Assembly: GCF_032121415.1 (NCBI RefSeq)
Contig: NZ_CP135079.1
Coordinates: 2,976,001 to 3,040,000, forward strand
Length of the DNA: 64,000 nt
Reading direction: 5' to 3'
DNA from: Streptomyces parvus
GTDB taxonomy: Bacteria; Actinomycetota; Actinomycetes; Streptomycetales; Streptomycetaceae
A program made the translations under genes and the position numbers. Each line of letters starts with the position of its first letter. The stretch's first letter is position 1. Positions 1 to 10,231 of this stretch are shown piece by piece. The notes below the pieces were generated by a model, which made no database searches, was not told the DNA's origin, and worked only from the letters and a program-made list of their open reading frames with translations.

Positions 1-617
1 CCGAGCTGCTGCCACCGGGCCGCCCCACCGAGCTGGTACGGGACCGGGCCCAGGCGATGCGGACGCTGGTCGAGGACGTGCTGGAGGTGGCCCGCCTGGA
101 CAGCGCGTCGGAGCGGGCGGAGCTGCAGGAGCTGCGGCTCGGGGAGTTCGTCAGCCGCCGGATCGGGCTGCTGGATCCCGATGTGACCGTGCGGGTGATC
201 CATGAGTCGTGGGTCTCCACCGATCCGCGCCGGCTGGAGCGCATCCTCGGCAATCTGCTCGGGAACGCCGCCAAGCACGGCTCCACCCCGGTGGAGGTCT
301 CGGTCGAGGGCCGGGTGGTCCGGGTCCGCGACCACGGTCCGGGGTTCCCGGAGGAGCTGCTGCGGGACGGGCCGAGCCGGTTCCGTACCGGAAGCGTGGA
401 CCGGGCCGGGCACGGGCACGGGCTCGGTCTGACGATCGCGGCGGGCCAGGCGAGGGTGCTCGGGGCCCGGCTGACCTTCCGCAACGCGGCGCCCTCGGGT
501 GCGGCGGAGGGCACGGGCGGGGCGATCGCGGTGCTGTGGCTGCCGGAGCACGCGCCGACGGTGACGGGGAGCTTCCCGGTGCTGCGGATGGCGGACCAGC
601 GGCAGCCGTCGGACTGA
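1..617 (+). CDS. Sensor histidine kinase, C-terminal part (partial)
   Basis: The gene is cut by the left window edge. The reading frame is open from base 3 and ends with TGA at 615-617. The visible part starts in the dimerisation/phosphoacceptor region (a helix reading RTLVEDVLEVARLD) and continues into a HATPase_c domain: an N box around GNLLGNAAKHG, a G1 box DHGPGF and a G2 box GHGLGLTI. The family autophosphorylates a His and passes phosphate to a response regulator; the His and any sensor or membrane segments lie outside the window. The last 30 residues are low-complexity tail. No regulator gene follows on this strand, so the partner is probably upstream. The general call is secure, the specific system unknown. 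Confidence 0.85.
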   Translation, partial: ELLPPGRPTELVRDRAQAMRTLVEDVLEVARLDSASERAELQELRLGEFVSRRIGLLDPDVTVRVIHESWVSTDPRRLERILGNLLGNAAKHGSTPVEVSVEGRVVRVRDHGPGFPEELLRDGPSRFRTGSVDRAGHGHGLGLTIAAGQARVLGARLTFRNAAPSGAAEGTGGAIAVLWLPEHAPTVTGSFPVLRMADQRQPSD

Positions 618-884
618 GCGGCATCGGGTGGTCCGACGGAGAACCGCCGACGGCGGCCCCGCGCCCACGGGCCGGGCGGGGGAACGCCGACGGCGACCCC
701 GAGGAGTGAGCCGTGAGGCTGTCCTCGACGTCGCCGTCGGTCGGGTGACCCGGGCGCACGCCCCGGGTACCGGGGTGTAACGGGTCCACTGAACGCTCTT
801 CGGTTGTGCTGCGCGGCCGCCGGGTGCCGTGCGGCGCCGGGCGCCTGGCCTCCGGCTGGGGGTCGCGCGGTTACGCCGGCCGGA

Positions 885-1598
885 TCAGATGGAGACGTGC
901 ACCGAGCGGAGGAACGCGGCCGGGTTCAGCGCCGAGCCGTAGTTCGGGGTGGTGCGGATCTCGAAGTGCAGGTGCGGGCCGCTGGAGTTGCCGGTGTTGC
1001 CGGACAGGGCGATCTTCTGGCCCGTCTTCACGGTCTGGCCGATCTTCACGTTGACCTTCGACAGGTGCGCGTACTGCGAGTACTTGCCGTTGGAGTGCTT
1101 GATCACGACGGCGTTGCCGTACGCGGGCCCGTCACCGGCGCCGTTCGGGCCGGCCTTCACGACGGTGCCCTTGTGGGCGGCCACGACGCTGGTGCCGATC
1201 GGCACGGCGAAGTCCTGGCCGGAGTGCTTGGCGGCCCAGCGGGCGCCGCCGGTGCCGTAGCTGGCGGTCAGCTTGTACTTCTTGACCGGGGTCTTCCAGG
1301 AGGCGGCGTTCTTCTTCGCGGTCTTCTTCTTGTCCTCGGCCTTCTTCTTGGCGTCGGAGGCCTTCTTCGCGGCCGTCTTCTTCGCCGCGTCCGCGGCCTT
1401 GGCCTGCGCGGCAGCCTGCTGGGCGACCGAGTCGGCGGTCGTGCTCGCGGCAAGGGGGGCGGCGGCGTCGGTGCCGCTGGAGGCGAACGCCGTTCCGGCA
1501 CCCAGCACCACGGACGCCCCCAGGCCGGCGGCCAGGACGGCGCCACGGACGCGGAAGGCGGACGGGCGGACGGTGTGCTGGTTCGTTGCGCGCTTCAT
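885..1598 (-). CDS. Secreted M23-family peptidoglycan metallopeptidase
   Basis: A 237-residue protein with a basic N-terminus and a hydrophobic signal segment ending near AFASS (about residue 40). A long Ala/Lys-rich linker (about residues 65-100) follows, then an M23/LytM domain. Zinc-ligand motifs are visible: HSGQDFAVP (H-x3-D) and HLHFEIR (HxH). M23 enzymes are zinc endopeptidases cutting peptide cross-links in cell-wall peptidoglycan, so this one should act outside the membrane. The Lys-rich linker may help bind wall polymers (inference). The ATG at 1598 is preceded by GGAGGAC at good spacing. The gene stands alone, with about 450 nt of upstream DNA shared with the trypco2 operon. Confidence 0.9.
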   Translation of the reverse strand: MKRATNQHTVRPSAFRVRGAVLAAGLGASVVLGAGTAFASSGTDAAAPLAASTTADSVAQQAAAQAKAADAAKKTAAKKASDAKKKAEDKKKTAKKNAASWKTPVKKYKLTASYGTGGARWAAKHSGQDFAVPIGTSVVAAHKGTVVKAGPNGAGDGPAYGNAVVIKHSNGKYSQYAHLSKVNVKIGQTVKTGQKIALSGNTGNSSGPHLHFEIRTTPNYGSALNPAAFLRSVHVSI

Positions 1599-1880
1599 AC
1601 GAGGAAGTCCTCCGAAGGTGAGTGGACCCGGCGTGCTGTCCGGGCTTGCTCAACCTTGGTAACCCGCACCCCGGCCGATGCTCAAACACCCCATCTACGA
1701 AGAAAAGCCGTAGAGAGGGTGGGGGGAATTGACCGAAGTTGTCCCTCCGTGAGGGGTTGGAGCGGGCGACGAAATCCTCCGCGCGAAAGGCGTTTAACCC
1801 CTGTTCCATGGAGTTCTTTCCGGACATGGAACCGCGAAACGGTCGTATCACCCAGAACCTCGGAAGGGCCTGTCGACGCC

Positions 1881-1894
1881 GGGCCGAAGGTCCC
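1881..1894 (-). promoter_or_regulatory. DosR/DevR-like box, inverted distal copy
   Basis: GGGCCGAAGGTCCC is the exact reverse complement of the 14-mer at 1991-2004. An exact 14-nt inverted match 100 bp apart, together with a third related copy, argues for a protein-binding site. The pattern resembles the GGGAC-centred dyad of the DosR/DevR response regulators (OsdR in Streptomyces). That regulator assignment is inferred. Confidence 0.5.
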
Positions 1895-1968
1895 GCGGCC
1901 GATCCCGGCCACTCCTCCTAGCCCGGGTAGTAGGCCTGTTTCGGGCTGTGCGCCTTGTCACCGCCGGT

Positions 1969-1982
1969 GGGACCGAAGTCCT
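1969..1982 (+). promoter_or_regulatory. DosR/DevR-like box, middle copy
   Basis: GGGACCGAAGTCCT shares GGGACC and the opposing GTCC half with the classical DosR/DevR dyad. It begins exactly 22 bp (two helical turns) before the proximal copy at 1991, as expected for cooperative dimers on one DNA face. Confidence 0.45.
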
Positions 1983-1990
1983 TCCGATTC

Positions 1991-2004
1991 GGGACCTTCG
2001 GCCC
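1991..2004 (+). promoter_or_regulatory. DosR/DevR-like box, proximal copy
   Basis: GGGACCTTCGGCCC lies just upstream of a TACGCT hexamer at 2015-2020, close to the -35 position of the predicted promoter for the trypco2/trypsin-NACHT operon. This suits an activator site. Confidence 0.5.
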
Positions 2005-2014
2005 GCTACTTCAC

Positions 2015-2020
2015 TACGCT
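2015..2020 (+). promoter_or_regulatory. Candidate -10 hexamer for the trypco2 operon
   Basis: TACGCT fits the actinobacterial TANNNT -10 pattern, 35 nt before the ATG at 2055. No good -35 is visible, consistent with a promoter that needs an activator at the DevR-like boxes. Confidence 0.35.
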
Positions 2021-2054
2021 GACGGGAAAGCGACACCGCACCCCGGGGGACCCC

Positions 2055-2411
2055 ATGACGGCCGAGAACACCCATGCACTGGACGGCATCGAGCTCGCGG
2101 ACGCCGTCGCGTCCATCCGCAACCAGCTCATCGACGCGGCGACCCGGGGCACGGACCACCCCGTCTCCTTCGCGGTCGGCGACATCCAGATGGAGTTCAC
2201 CCTCGAACTGCGCCGGGAGGCGAAGGCGGGCGGCAAGGTGAAGGCCTGGGTGGTCGAGGCGGGCGCGGACGCCGCCCGCACCACGGGCCGCACGCACAAG
2301 GTCGCCTTCACCCTGACCCCGCGCAACGCCGCGACGGGCGAGGCGTGGGAGATCGGGACCGAGGACGACGGGTCGACGGCGGGGTTCGGTGACGGGGCCT
2401 CCCGTCCATGA
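2055..2411 (+). CDS. Trypco2-type protein (trypsin-co-occurring domain)
   Basis: A 118-residue soluble protein without signal peptide or membrane segment. The pattern of GIELADAVASIRNQLIDAA, then VSFAVGDIQMEFTLELRREA and a C-terminal strand THKVAFTLTP, matches the small Trypco2 domain, named for its association with trypsin-like domains in predicted bacterial conflict systems. Its biochemical role is unknown; the family is thought to be an adaptor or partner of the protease. The ATG at 2055 follows a GGGGGA ribosome-binding site. The TGA at 2409-2411 overlaps the ATG of the next gene at 2408, so the two are translationally coupled and probably made in fixed proportion. Confidence 0.8.
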   Translation: MTAENTHALDGIELADAVASIRNQLIDAATRGTDHPVSFAVGDIQMEFTLELRREAKAGGKVKAWVVEAGADAARTTGRTHKVAFTLTPRNAATGEAWEIGTEDDGSTAGFGDGASRP

Positions 2412-5400
2412 GCCCGCCCGTCGTCCACCCCGCCGACCGTACGGTGGTCGTCACCGCGATCCAGCAGGGCAGCGGCGTCCTGCTCACCGACCGGCTGGTC
2501 CTCACCTGCGCCCACGTGGTCAAGTCCGGCTCCGTCCTGATCGCCCACCCGGCCGTCTCCGACCGGGTACGGGCCACGGTCGCCTGGATCGACTACCGGC
2601 TGGACGTGGCCCTGCTGGAGGCCGTCGAACCGGTGCGCCCGGTCCCGCCCGTGCGGCTCGGCGTGGTCGACACCCGCCAGGCGATACCCGAGTGCGAGAT
2701 CACCGGCTTCCCCCGCGTCCAGCGGTACGGCCCCGACCGGCGGCTGGAGGCCGACCAGTACACGGCGACCGTCCTGCCCCTGGCGGGCCGGCTCCGCGAC
2801 CTGCTGGTCTGCGACCTCGACGGCCCGCCCGCCACCCGCCCGGACGACGAGCCGGCCGCCCTGTCCGGGCTGTCCGGCGGCCCCGTCTTCATGGGGGACG
2901 TGCTGCTGGGCGTGGCCCGCCGGGTTCCGCAGCAGCGCGACGGCCGCCGGGTCGAGTGCGTGCCGCTCGCTCCCGTCCTGGCGGCCGGCCCCTTCCGCCT
3001 CGTCTACCGGCGGACCGGGGTCGACCTGCGCGAAGAGCGCGTCCACGGCAGCTTCCCGCGCGACCTGCGGTACGAGGCGGAGTACGCGCAGGCGCTCGGC
3101 GTCGCCTACCGCCGTACGAAGATCTTCGGGCTGGACGAGCTGAGCCGGCACGACCGGGAATGGGACCTGGACACCGCGTATCTGAGCCTGGAGGCCCAGG
3201 CCCAGGACCGGGCCGCCCCGGGCCCGCCCCTCCCCCGCCGCATCGACGACCTGCTCGCCGACCGCCCCCGGGTCCTGCTGCGCGGCGAGGCGGGCGCGGG
3301 CAAGACGACGCTGCTGTGGTGGCTGGCCGCCCACGCCTCGGCCCGCACCCTGGACGACGCGCTGGCCCCGCTCAACGGACTGATCCCCTTTGTGGTGCCC
3401 CTGCGCACCCTGCGCGCCCGCGGGGCGACGTTCCCGGGACCGGCCGAGCTGTCGGGTGCGGCGGGGCTGGTGGTCGACACGGCGCCGGAGGGCTGGGCGG
3501 GCCGGGTATTGGAGTCGGGCCGGGCGCTCTTGCTGGTGGACGGGCTGGACGAGGTGCCGCCCGAGGAGCGCGAGCAGGCCCATTCCTGGCTCTCGCAGCT
3601 CCTGGGCCGCTACCCGGACACCCGGTGCGTCGTGACCGTACGGCCGCTCGCCGTCGAGCCGGACTGGCTGCGGTCGGAGGGCTTCGCCGAGTTACGACTG
3701 CTGCCGATGCGGAACGAGGACATCCAGGCGTTCGTGGCCTCCTGGCACCGGGCGGCCCGGTTGTCGGAGGAGGAGGACGCCGAACGGCTGGACGAGCTGG
3801 AACGCGACCTCTCGCACCAGTTCGACCAGAACTCCACGCTCCGTGACCTGGCCCGTACACCGCTGCTCTGCGCGGTGATCTGCGCCCTGCACCGCCGCCG
3901 CGACGGCTTCCTCCCGGAGACCCGCTGGAAGCTGTACCGCTCGGCCCTGGAGATGCTGCTGGGCCACCGCGACCACCGCCGCCGGATCGGGAGCCCCGAG
4001 GGCATCGACCTGGACGTCGAGGAGCACACGCAGCTCCTCCAGCGGATCGCGGTGTGGCTGGTCCGGGAGGGCCAGTCGGAGTTCACCCGGGACCAGGCGC
4101 TGCGCCAGCTCCGGCGCGCCCTGGCCGGGATGGAGCGGGTCAGCGTCCAGGGCCCGCCGGAGAAGATCCTCACGCATCTGCTCAACCGCAGCGGTCTGCT
4201 CCAGGAGCACGGGGACGACACCTACCAGTTCATCCACCGCACCTTCCAGGACTACCTGGCCGCGAAGGAGCTCGTCGAGGACGACCACCTGGGCGAACTG
4301 CTCCGCCACGCGGACGAGGAGCCCTGGCAGGACGTGATCCTGCTGGCGGCGGGGCATTGCGGGCGGCGCGAACTGGGCCTGCTGGTCACCGGATTGCTGG
4401 ACGCGGGCGAGAGGCGCGAGCCAGGACTCGACCGGACCGACCTCCACGTCCTGGCCGCCCTGTGCGCCCAGCACGCGGCGTGGCTGGACGGGGCGGTACG
4501 GGACCGGGTCCGGGCGAGCGTCGCGGCGCTGTTCCCGCCGACGGACGACGACCAGGTGGAGACCCTGAGCCGACTGGGCGAGGCGGCGTTGGAGTTTCTG
4601 CCCGGTCCGGAGAGCTTGCTGTCCGATCACCCGTCAGTTCGGTGCGTCATCCGGTTGCTGGGCTGGATCGGAGGCCAGGCGGCTGTCCCCCACGCCCGAG
4701 CGTGGGCCTTGACGCATACCGAGCTGGGTCACGAATTCATCAGGGCCTGGGACAACTTCCCGCCGGGCGAGTACGCGTCACAGGTGCTGGAGTCCTGCCG
4801 ACTCGCAGGGGACTTCGTCCTGGTCTCCCGCAGGCATGTGAGTTACCTGCCTCGTCTGAAGGAGATCGACCAGGTCCTGATGACGGGCGACCTCACCGAG
4901 GCGGAGTTCCGGAAGGCCGTCGAGGCTCACCGCCTCACCCGGCTGGGGTTCGACGACAACCAGCTGATCAGCGACCTCGGATCACTGGCCTCGTCCGTGC
5001 CGGGCCTGGTCCTCCTCCATCTGTCGCGATGCTCTGCCATCCAGGACTTCGAGCCCCTGGTGGACTTCCCCGCACTGGACAGCCTGGGCCTGTATCACTG
5101 TGGTCCGGCTCGGCTGGACAAGCTGCCGGCCCTTCCCAGGGTCGTCTACTTGAGCATGCACGGTGACAGTCCCATCAGCCTGGGCGGGCTCTCGTCCTGG
5201 CATTCACTCACCTCGCTCGCTCTGTCCCGGCCCGCCTCGTTCGCCGATGTGGCAGCGGAGTTGCGAGCGCACACGGGCATCGTCATCCTCAGGCTCGCCG
5301 CACCCCCGTCACCTGCCGACTGCGGCGCCGCTGGCCCGGTTCCCTCCGTCGAGCACCTCACCCTCGACACCCCTGGGCAGGAAGGCTTTGCCCTCCTGCG

Positions 5401-5545
5401 ACAGACCTTTCCCGCACTCCGGTCGCTCACGGTCATCAACGCCGCCGCGTACCCGCAGGTCGACCTGACGCCGCTGCGCAACTGGCCGGGCCTGGAAGTG
5501 ACCATTCAGGACTACGGGAAAGGGGCTGCCCCGGACCGGCCGTGA
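2408..5545 (+). CDS. Trypsin-like protease - NACHT ATPase - LRR-like protein (NLR-like immune candidate)
   Basis: A 1045-residue, three-part protein with no membrane segment. Residues 1-200 are a trypsin-like serine protease with the full triad: His36 in TCAHVV, Asp66 in YRLDVALL and Ser156 in LSGLSGGPVF. Residues about 285-620 form a NACHT STAND ATPase: Walker A GEAGAGKT (293-300), Walker B LLLVDGLDE (374-382), sensor-1 VVTVRP, and the family's closing FIHRTFQDYLAAKEL helix. Residues about 640-840 are a helical bridge, and 843-1035 carry irregular leucine-rich repeats. This matches bacterial NLR-related proteins (bNACHT/Avs-like), in which a C-terminal sensor releases an N-terminal effector. 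The effector here is predicted to be proteolysis. Phage defence is inferred; targets and trigger are unknown. Confidence 0.88.
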   Translation: MSPPVVHPADRTVVVTAIQQGSGVLLTDRLVLTCAHVVKSGSVLIAHPAVSDRVRATVAWIDYRLDVALLEAVEPVRPVPPVRLGVVDTRQAIPECEITGFPRVQRYGPDRRLEADQYTATVLPLAGRLRDLLVCDLDGPPATRPDDEPAALSGLSGGPVFMGDVLLGVARRVPQQRDGRRVECVPLAPVLAAGPFRLVYRRTGVDLREERVHGSFPRDLRYEAEYAQALGVAYRRTKIFGLDELSRHDREWDLDTAYLSLEAQAQDRAAPGPPLPRRIDDLLADRPRVLLRGEAGAGKTTLLWWLAAHASARTLDDALAPLNGLIPFVVPLRTLRARGATFPGPAELSGAAGLVVDTAPEGWAGRVLESGRALLLVDGLDEVPPEEREQAHSWLSQLLGRYPDTRCVVTVRPLAVEPDWLRSEGFAELRLLPMRNEDIQAFVASWHRAARLSEEEDAERLDELERDLSHQFDQNSTLRDLARTPLLCAVICALHRRRDGFLPETRWKLYRSALEMLLGHRDHRRRIGSPEGIDLDVEEHTQLLQRIAVWLVREGQSEFTRDQALRQLRRALAGMERVSVQGPPEKILTHLLNRSGLLQEHGDDTYQFIHRTFQDYLAAKELVEDDHLGELLRHADEEPWQDVILLAAGHCGRRELGLLVTGLLDAGERREPGLDRTDLHVLAALCAQHAAWLDGAVRDRVRASVAALFPPTDDDQVETLSRLGEAALEFLPGPESLLSDHPSVRCVIRLLGWIGGQAAVPHARAWALTHTELGHEFIRAWDNFPPGEYASQVLESCRLAGDFVLVSRRHVSYLPRLKEIDQVLMTGDLTEAEFRKAVEAHRLTRLGFDDNQLISDLGSLASSVPGLVLLHLSRCSAIQDFEPLVDFPALDSLGLYHCGPARLDKLPALPRVVYLSMHGDSPISLGGLSSWHSLTSLALSRPASFADVAAELRAHTGIVILRLAAPPSPADCGAAGPVPSVEHLTLDTPGQEGFALLRQTFPALRSLTVINAAAYPQVDLTPLRNWPGLEVTIQDYGKGAAPDRP

Positions 5546-5567
5546 AGCCGATTCCGGGGCAGCCCCT
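5521..5567. terminator. Hairpin spanning the trypsin-NACHT stop codon, convergent with clpC
   Basis: A perfect 15-bp stem pairs 5521-5535 (AGGGGCTGCCCCGGA) with 5553-5567. The 17-nt loop contains the stop codon at 5543-5545. It lies between convergent genes, so it probably stops transcription from both sides. No U-tract follows, as is common in Streptomyces. Confidence 0.75.
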
Positions 5568-5600
5568 CACACGCGCTCGGGCTGACGCCCTACCCGCGCG

Positions 5601-8129
<2,529 letters not shown>

Positions 8130-8579
8130 CGTTAATCGCTCCTCAGAGCGGTCGGTCAGTGAGGGGTCGGTCCCCTCCCAGTCCTTCCGCATGCTAGTCC
8201 CGCAGGACGGGACAGCTCATTCCAACTGCCGACATCCGTCCGGATCACCCCGCGCCGGGCGGGGATTCTTACTGCCGAACAGCTGACAACTGCTCCAACC
8301 CGATGGTGCGAGACGATGTTCCCGCAGGCCAGGCAGATACCCCTTTCGCCAGTACGCCGATGGCGAACGTGAGACGCCTCGGCCAGCGTGTCGCCCCTTC
8401 CCACTAGGAAAGTCTTACCCGCAATCACTGACAGTCCATGCGGCGCGCCCCGGTTCCCTCCGCTACGGGCGAACATCCTTGCGCTGCTGCATGCTCCCGA
8501 GCGCCCCCTCGGCCAGGACACGCCGTGACGCAGCGCGGACGGTGCGTAACTCCGGAGGTGATTCGGCGGTTCATCGGAC
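8130..8579. other. 450-nt divergent intergenic region, clpC and SCO3374-like gene
   Basis: No gene is supported here. It contains the clpC leader and a ClgR-type operator (8352-8368). The right end holds a GGAGG at 8554-8558, about 20 nt before the ATG of the rightward gene. That spacing is longer than usual. Confidence 0.6.
8352..8368 (-). promoter_or_regulatory. ClgR operator upstream of clpC
   Basis: On the minus strand the site reads GTTCGCCATCGGCGTAC, fitting the ClgR consensus GTTCGC-N5-GCG reported for Streptomyces clp and lon promoters. It is 223 nt upstream of the clpC start codon and points towards clpC. ClgR activates clpP1P2, clpC and lon and is itself a Clp substrate. Confidence 0.65.
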
Positions 8580-9194
8580 ATGACCCCTGCCGTCCCGCAG
8601 CCCCGCTCGTCGCCCGATGCCGCTCCGGGTCCCGCCGACGCCGCACTCGCCCGGCGGTACGCGCGGGAGCTGGGCTGGGCCACCGCGGGGCGGAATCCGC
8701 TGCACCTGCTCACCGGAGAGTCCTTCGATGTGCTGGAGCTGCCCGCCGAGGCCGGCCACGCCGTGCTGCGGCGCGGTGTGCGTACCGGCCCGGTGCTGCT
8801 GTCCGGTACGCGGATGGGGCTGCTGGTCGCCGCGGGCGGCGCCGATGAGCTGCCGGGGCTGCTCGACTGGCTGGAGTGGCGCCCCCTCGCGCCGGACCTG
8901 ACCGCCGTGGGCGCGGAGGGCCGGGTCGTCGCCCCGCCCCTCCCGGGCTCCGCGGGGGGCTCGACGGGGGCCGCTGTCTGGCTGCGGCCCCCAGAGCCGA
9001 GGCACGCGCCCGGGCCGGCGCTGCCGGCCCTCGCAGGCTTCGGGAGCAGCGGTGGGGGTGCCCCCGATCTCGTACGCCTGGTGGACGCGGCGGCGACGGA
9101 ATGCCATCGGGTCCGGTTGTCACACGCCCGTTCCGGCGTGCCGACAGGGGTGCTGACAAGGGGTTCGGCAGATCAGCCGTTGGCCTTCTCGTAA
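8580..9194 (+). CDS. SCO3374-family protein, prim-pol-like N-terminal fold
   Basis: A 204-residue protein of unknown function, conserved in Streptomyces beside lsr2 as I recall. The central pattern (GESFDVLELPAEAG, then GPVLLSGTRMGLLVAAGG and LLDWLEW) resembles the non-catalytic-looking 'bifunctional DNA primase/polymerase N-terminal' proteins common in this genus. No acidic catalytic pair can be pointed to with confidence, and the last 60 residues are low-complexity. The ATG at 8580 is the first start in frame; the strong GGAGG at 8554-8558 is about 21 nt away, so the start is uncertain. The 3' end overlaps the 3' end of lsr2 by 22 bp, tail to tail. Confidence 0.7.
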   Translation: MTPAVPQPRSSPDAAPGPADAALARRYARELGWATAGRNPLHLLTGESFDVLELPAEAGHAVLRRGVRTGPVLLSGTRMGLLVAAGGADELPGLLDWLEWRPLAPDLTAVGAEGRVVAPPLPGSAGGSTGAAVWLRPPEPRHAPGPALPALAGFGSSGGGAPDLVRLVDAAATECHRVRLSHARSGVPTGVLTRGSADQPLAFS

Positions 9195-9508
9195 GCCTCA
9201 CGGATCTCGGCGGGAACACGGCCGCGGTCATTCACATTGTGGCCGTTCTCCCGGGCCCACCGGCGGATTTCCGCGGTGTCCTTGTTACCGCCGGCGGCGG
9301 CGCGGCCCTTGCCGCGGCCCGTGGCGGCACGGCCACCGGTGCGACGTCCACCCTTGGTGTAGGGCTCGAGAAGGCCGCGAAGCTTGTCCGCGTTGGCCGT
9401 GGTGAGGTCGATCTCGTACGTCTTGCCGTCGAGGGCGAACGTGACGGTCTCGTCAGCCTCGACACCGTCGAGGTCATCGACAAGAAGGACCTGAACCTTC
9501 TGTGCCAC
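9173..9508 (-). CDS. lsr2: Lsr2, nucleoid-associated xenogeneic silencer
   Basis: A 111-residue Lsr2. The N-terminal oligomerisation strand region (VAQKVQVLLVDDLDG...TYEIDLTTANADKLR) is followed by a basic linker rich in RTGGRAATGRGKGRAA and a C-terminal DNA-binding domain with the key RGR hook in NDRGRVPAEIREAY. Lsr2 coats AT-rich DNA, bridges it and silences horizontally acquired and specialised-metabolite genes. The GTG at 9508 fits the family N-terminus and has AAAGGAAA upstream; an in-frame ATG five codons earlier at 9523 is less likely. It is last in a same-strand run after the BlaI-type and GNAT genes but has 144 nt of its own upstream DNA. Confidence 0.97.
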   Translation of the reverse strand: MAQKVQVLLVDDLDGVEADETVTFALDGKTYEIDLTTANADKLRGLLEPYTKGGRRTGGRAATGRGKGRAAAGGNKDTAEIRRWARENGHNVNDRGRVPAEIREAYEKANG

Positions 9509-9652
9509 GGGATTTCCTTTCATCGAAAATGGAGTACGCGGAAAGGAAACCGCTTTTCCCGGGAAAACACAAACCCTCGGGAGAGGTTCAGCAGCCCGGG
9601 AAGACGGGAAACATGCGCGATTCGGACATAGGGAGGCAGGTCCTTCTGCAGA

Positions 9653-10222
9653 TCACAGGTGCAGAAGCATCCGGCTGTTGCCCAAGGTGTTCGGCTTCAC
9701 TCGTTCGAGACCGAGGAACTCCGCGACACCCTCGTCGTAGGAACGCAGCAGCTCGCTGTAGACATCGGTGTCGACGGGCGTCTCTCCGATCTCGACGAAG
9801 CCGTGCTTGGCGAAGAAGTCCACTTCGAAGGTGAGACAGAAAACCCTGCGGACACCGAGCCATCGCGCGGTCTGCAAGAGCTTCTCCAGCACGTGATGCC
9901 CGACTCCCGCACCCTTCAGGCGGGGGTCGACGGCAAGCGTCCGCACTTCTGCCAGGTCTTCCCACATGACATGAAGTGCGCCGCAGCCGATGACGGTCGC
10001 GTCCTCGTCGCGTTCCGCGACCCAGAACTCCTGGATGTCCTCGTAAAGGGTGACGGTCGCTTTGTCGAGCAGGATGCCCCCGGACACGTACCCGTCGAGG
10101 AGTCGTCGTACCGCCCCGACATCACTCGTCCTGGCCCGCCGGACGGAGATGGCGGGCTTATTTACCGACGGGTCGGTATGGAGTTCGGTATCGGGATCGC
10201 TTTGCGGCTGCTCTGAGGACAT
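9653..10222 (-). CDS. GNAT acetyltransferase, amino-acid N-acetyltransferase (ArgA-like)
   Basis: A 189-residue, single-domain GNAT protein. ISVRRARTSDVGAVRRLLDGYV begins the fold, VIGCGALHVMWEDLAEVRTLAVDP is the central beta-4 region, and RLKGAGVGHHVLEKLL is the acetyl-CoA pyrophosphate loop (RxxGxG). The overall look, including CLTFEVDFFAKHGF, fits the short actinobacterial N-acetylglutamate synthases that start arginine synthesis by acetylating glutamate. No kinase-like domain is fused. It lies 9 nt downstream of the BlaI-type gene, so they are probably co-transcribed, an unusual pairing. The glutamate substrate is inferred. Confidence 0.8.
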   Translation of the reverse strand: MSSEQPQSDPDTELHTDPSVNKPAISVRRARTSDVGAVRRLLDGYVSGGILLDKATVTLYEDIQEFWVAERDEDATVIGCGALHVMWEDLAEVRTLAVDPRLKGAGVGHHVLEKLLQTARWLGVRRVFCLTFEVDFFAKHGFVEIGETPVDTDVYSELLRSYDEGVAEFLGLERVKPNTLGNSRMLLHL

Positions 10223-10231
10223 GCCCCGACG

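Larger units (their letters stand above)
1599..2054. other. 456-nt divergent intergenic region with DevR-like boxes
   Basis: No convincing gene lies between the M23 peptidase (leftward) and the trypco2 operon (rightward). The left part is the peptidase leader, with a hairpin (CCCGG/CCGGG arms around 1630-1645). The right part holds three copies of a GGGACC-type dyad and a TACGCT -10 candidate for the rightward operon; these are listed separately. A c-di-AMP (ydaO-type) riboswitch, which often precedes Streptomyces wall hydrolase genes, was looked for and its conserved core was not seen. Confidence 0.6.

Noticed and set aside
1599..1740. c-di-AMP (ydaO-type) riboswitch upstream of the M23 peptidase
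   Set aside because: The leader has GGGTTACCAAGG and a short hairpin, but the conserved GGGGACCCA and CGAACCCGACAGC blocks are missing.
804..2054. Long open frame (plus strand) running into the trypco2 gene
   Set aside because: It is antisense to the M23 peptidase and its leader, with low-complexity Gly/Val/Arg sequence. Only the last 118 codons, from ATG 2055, look like a real protein.
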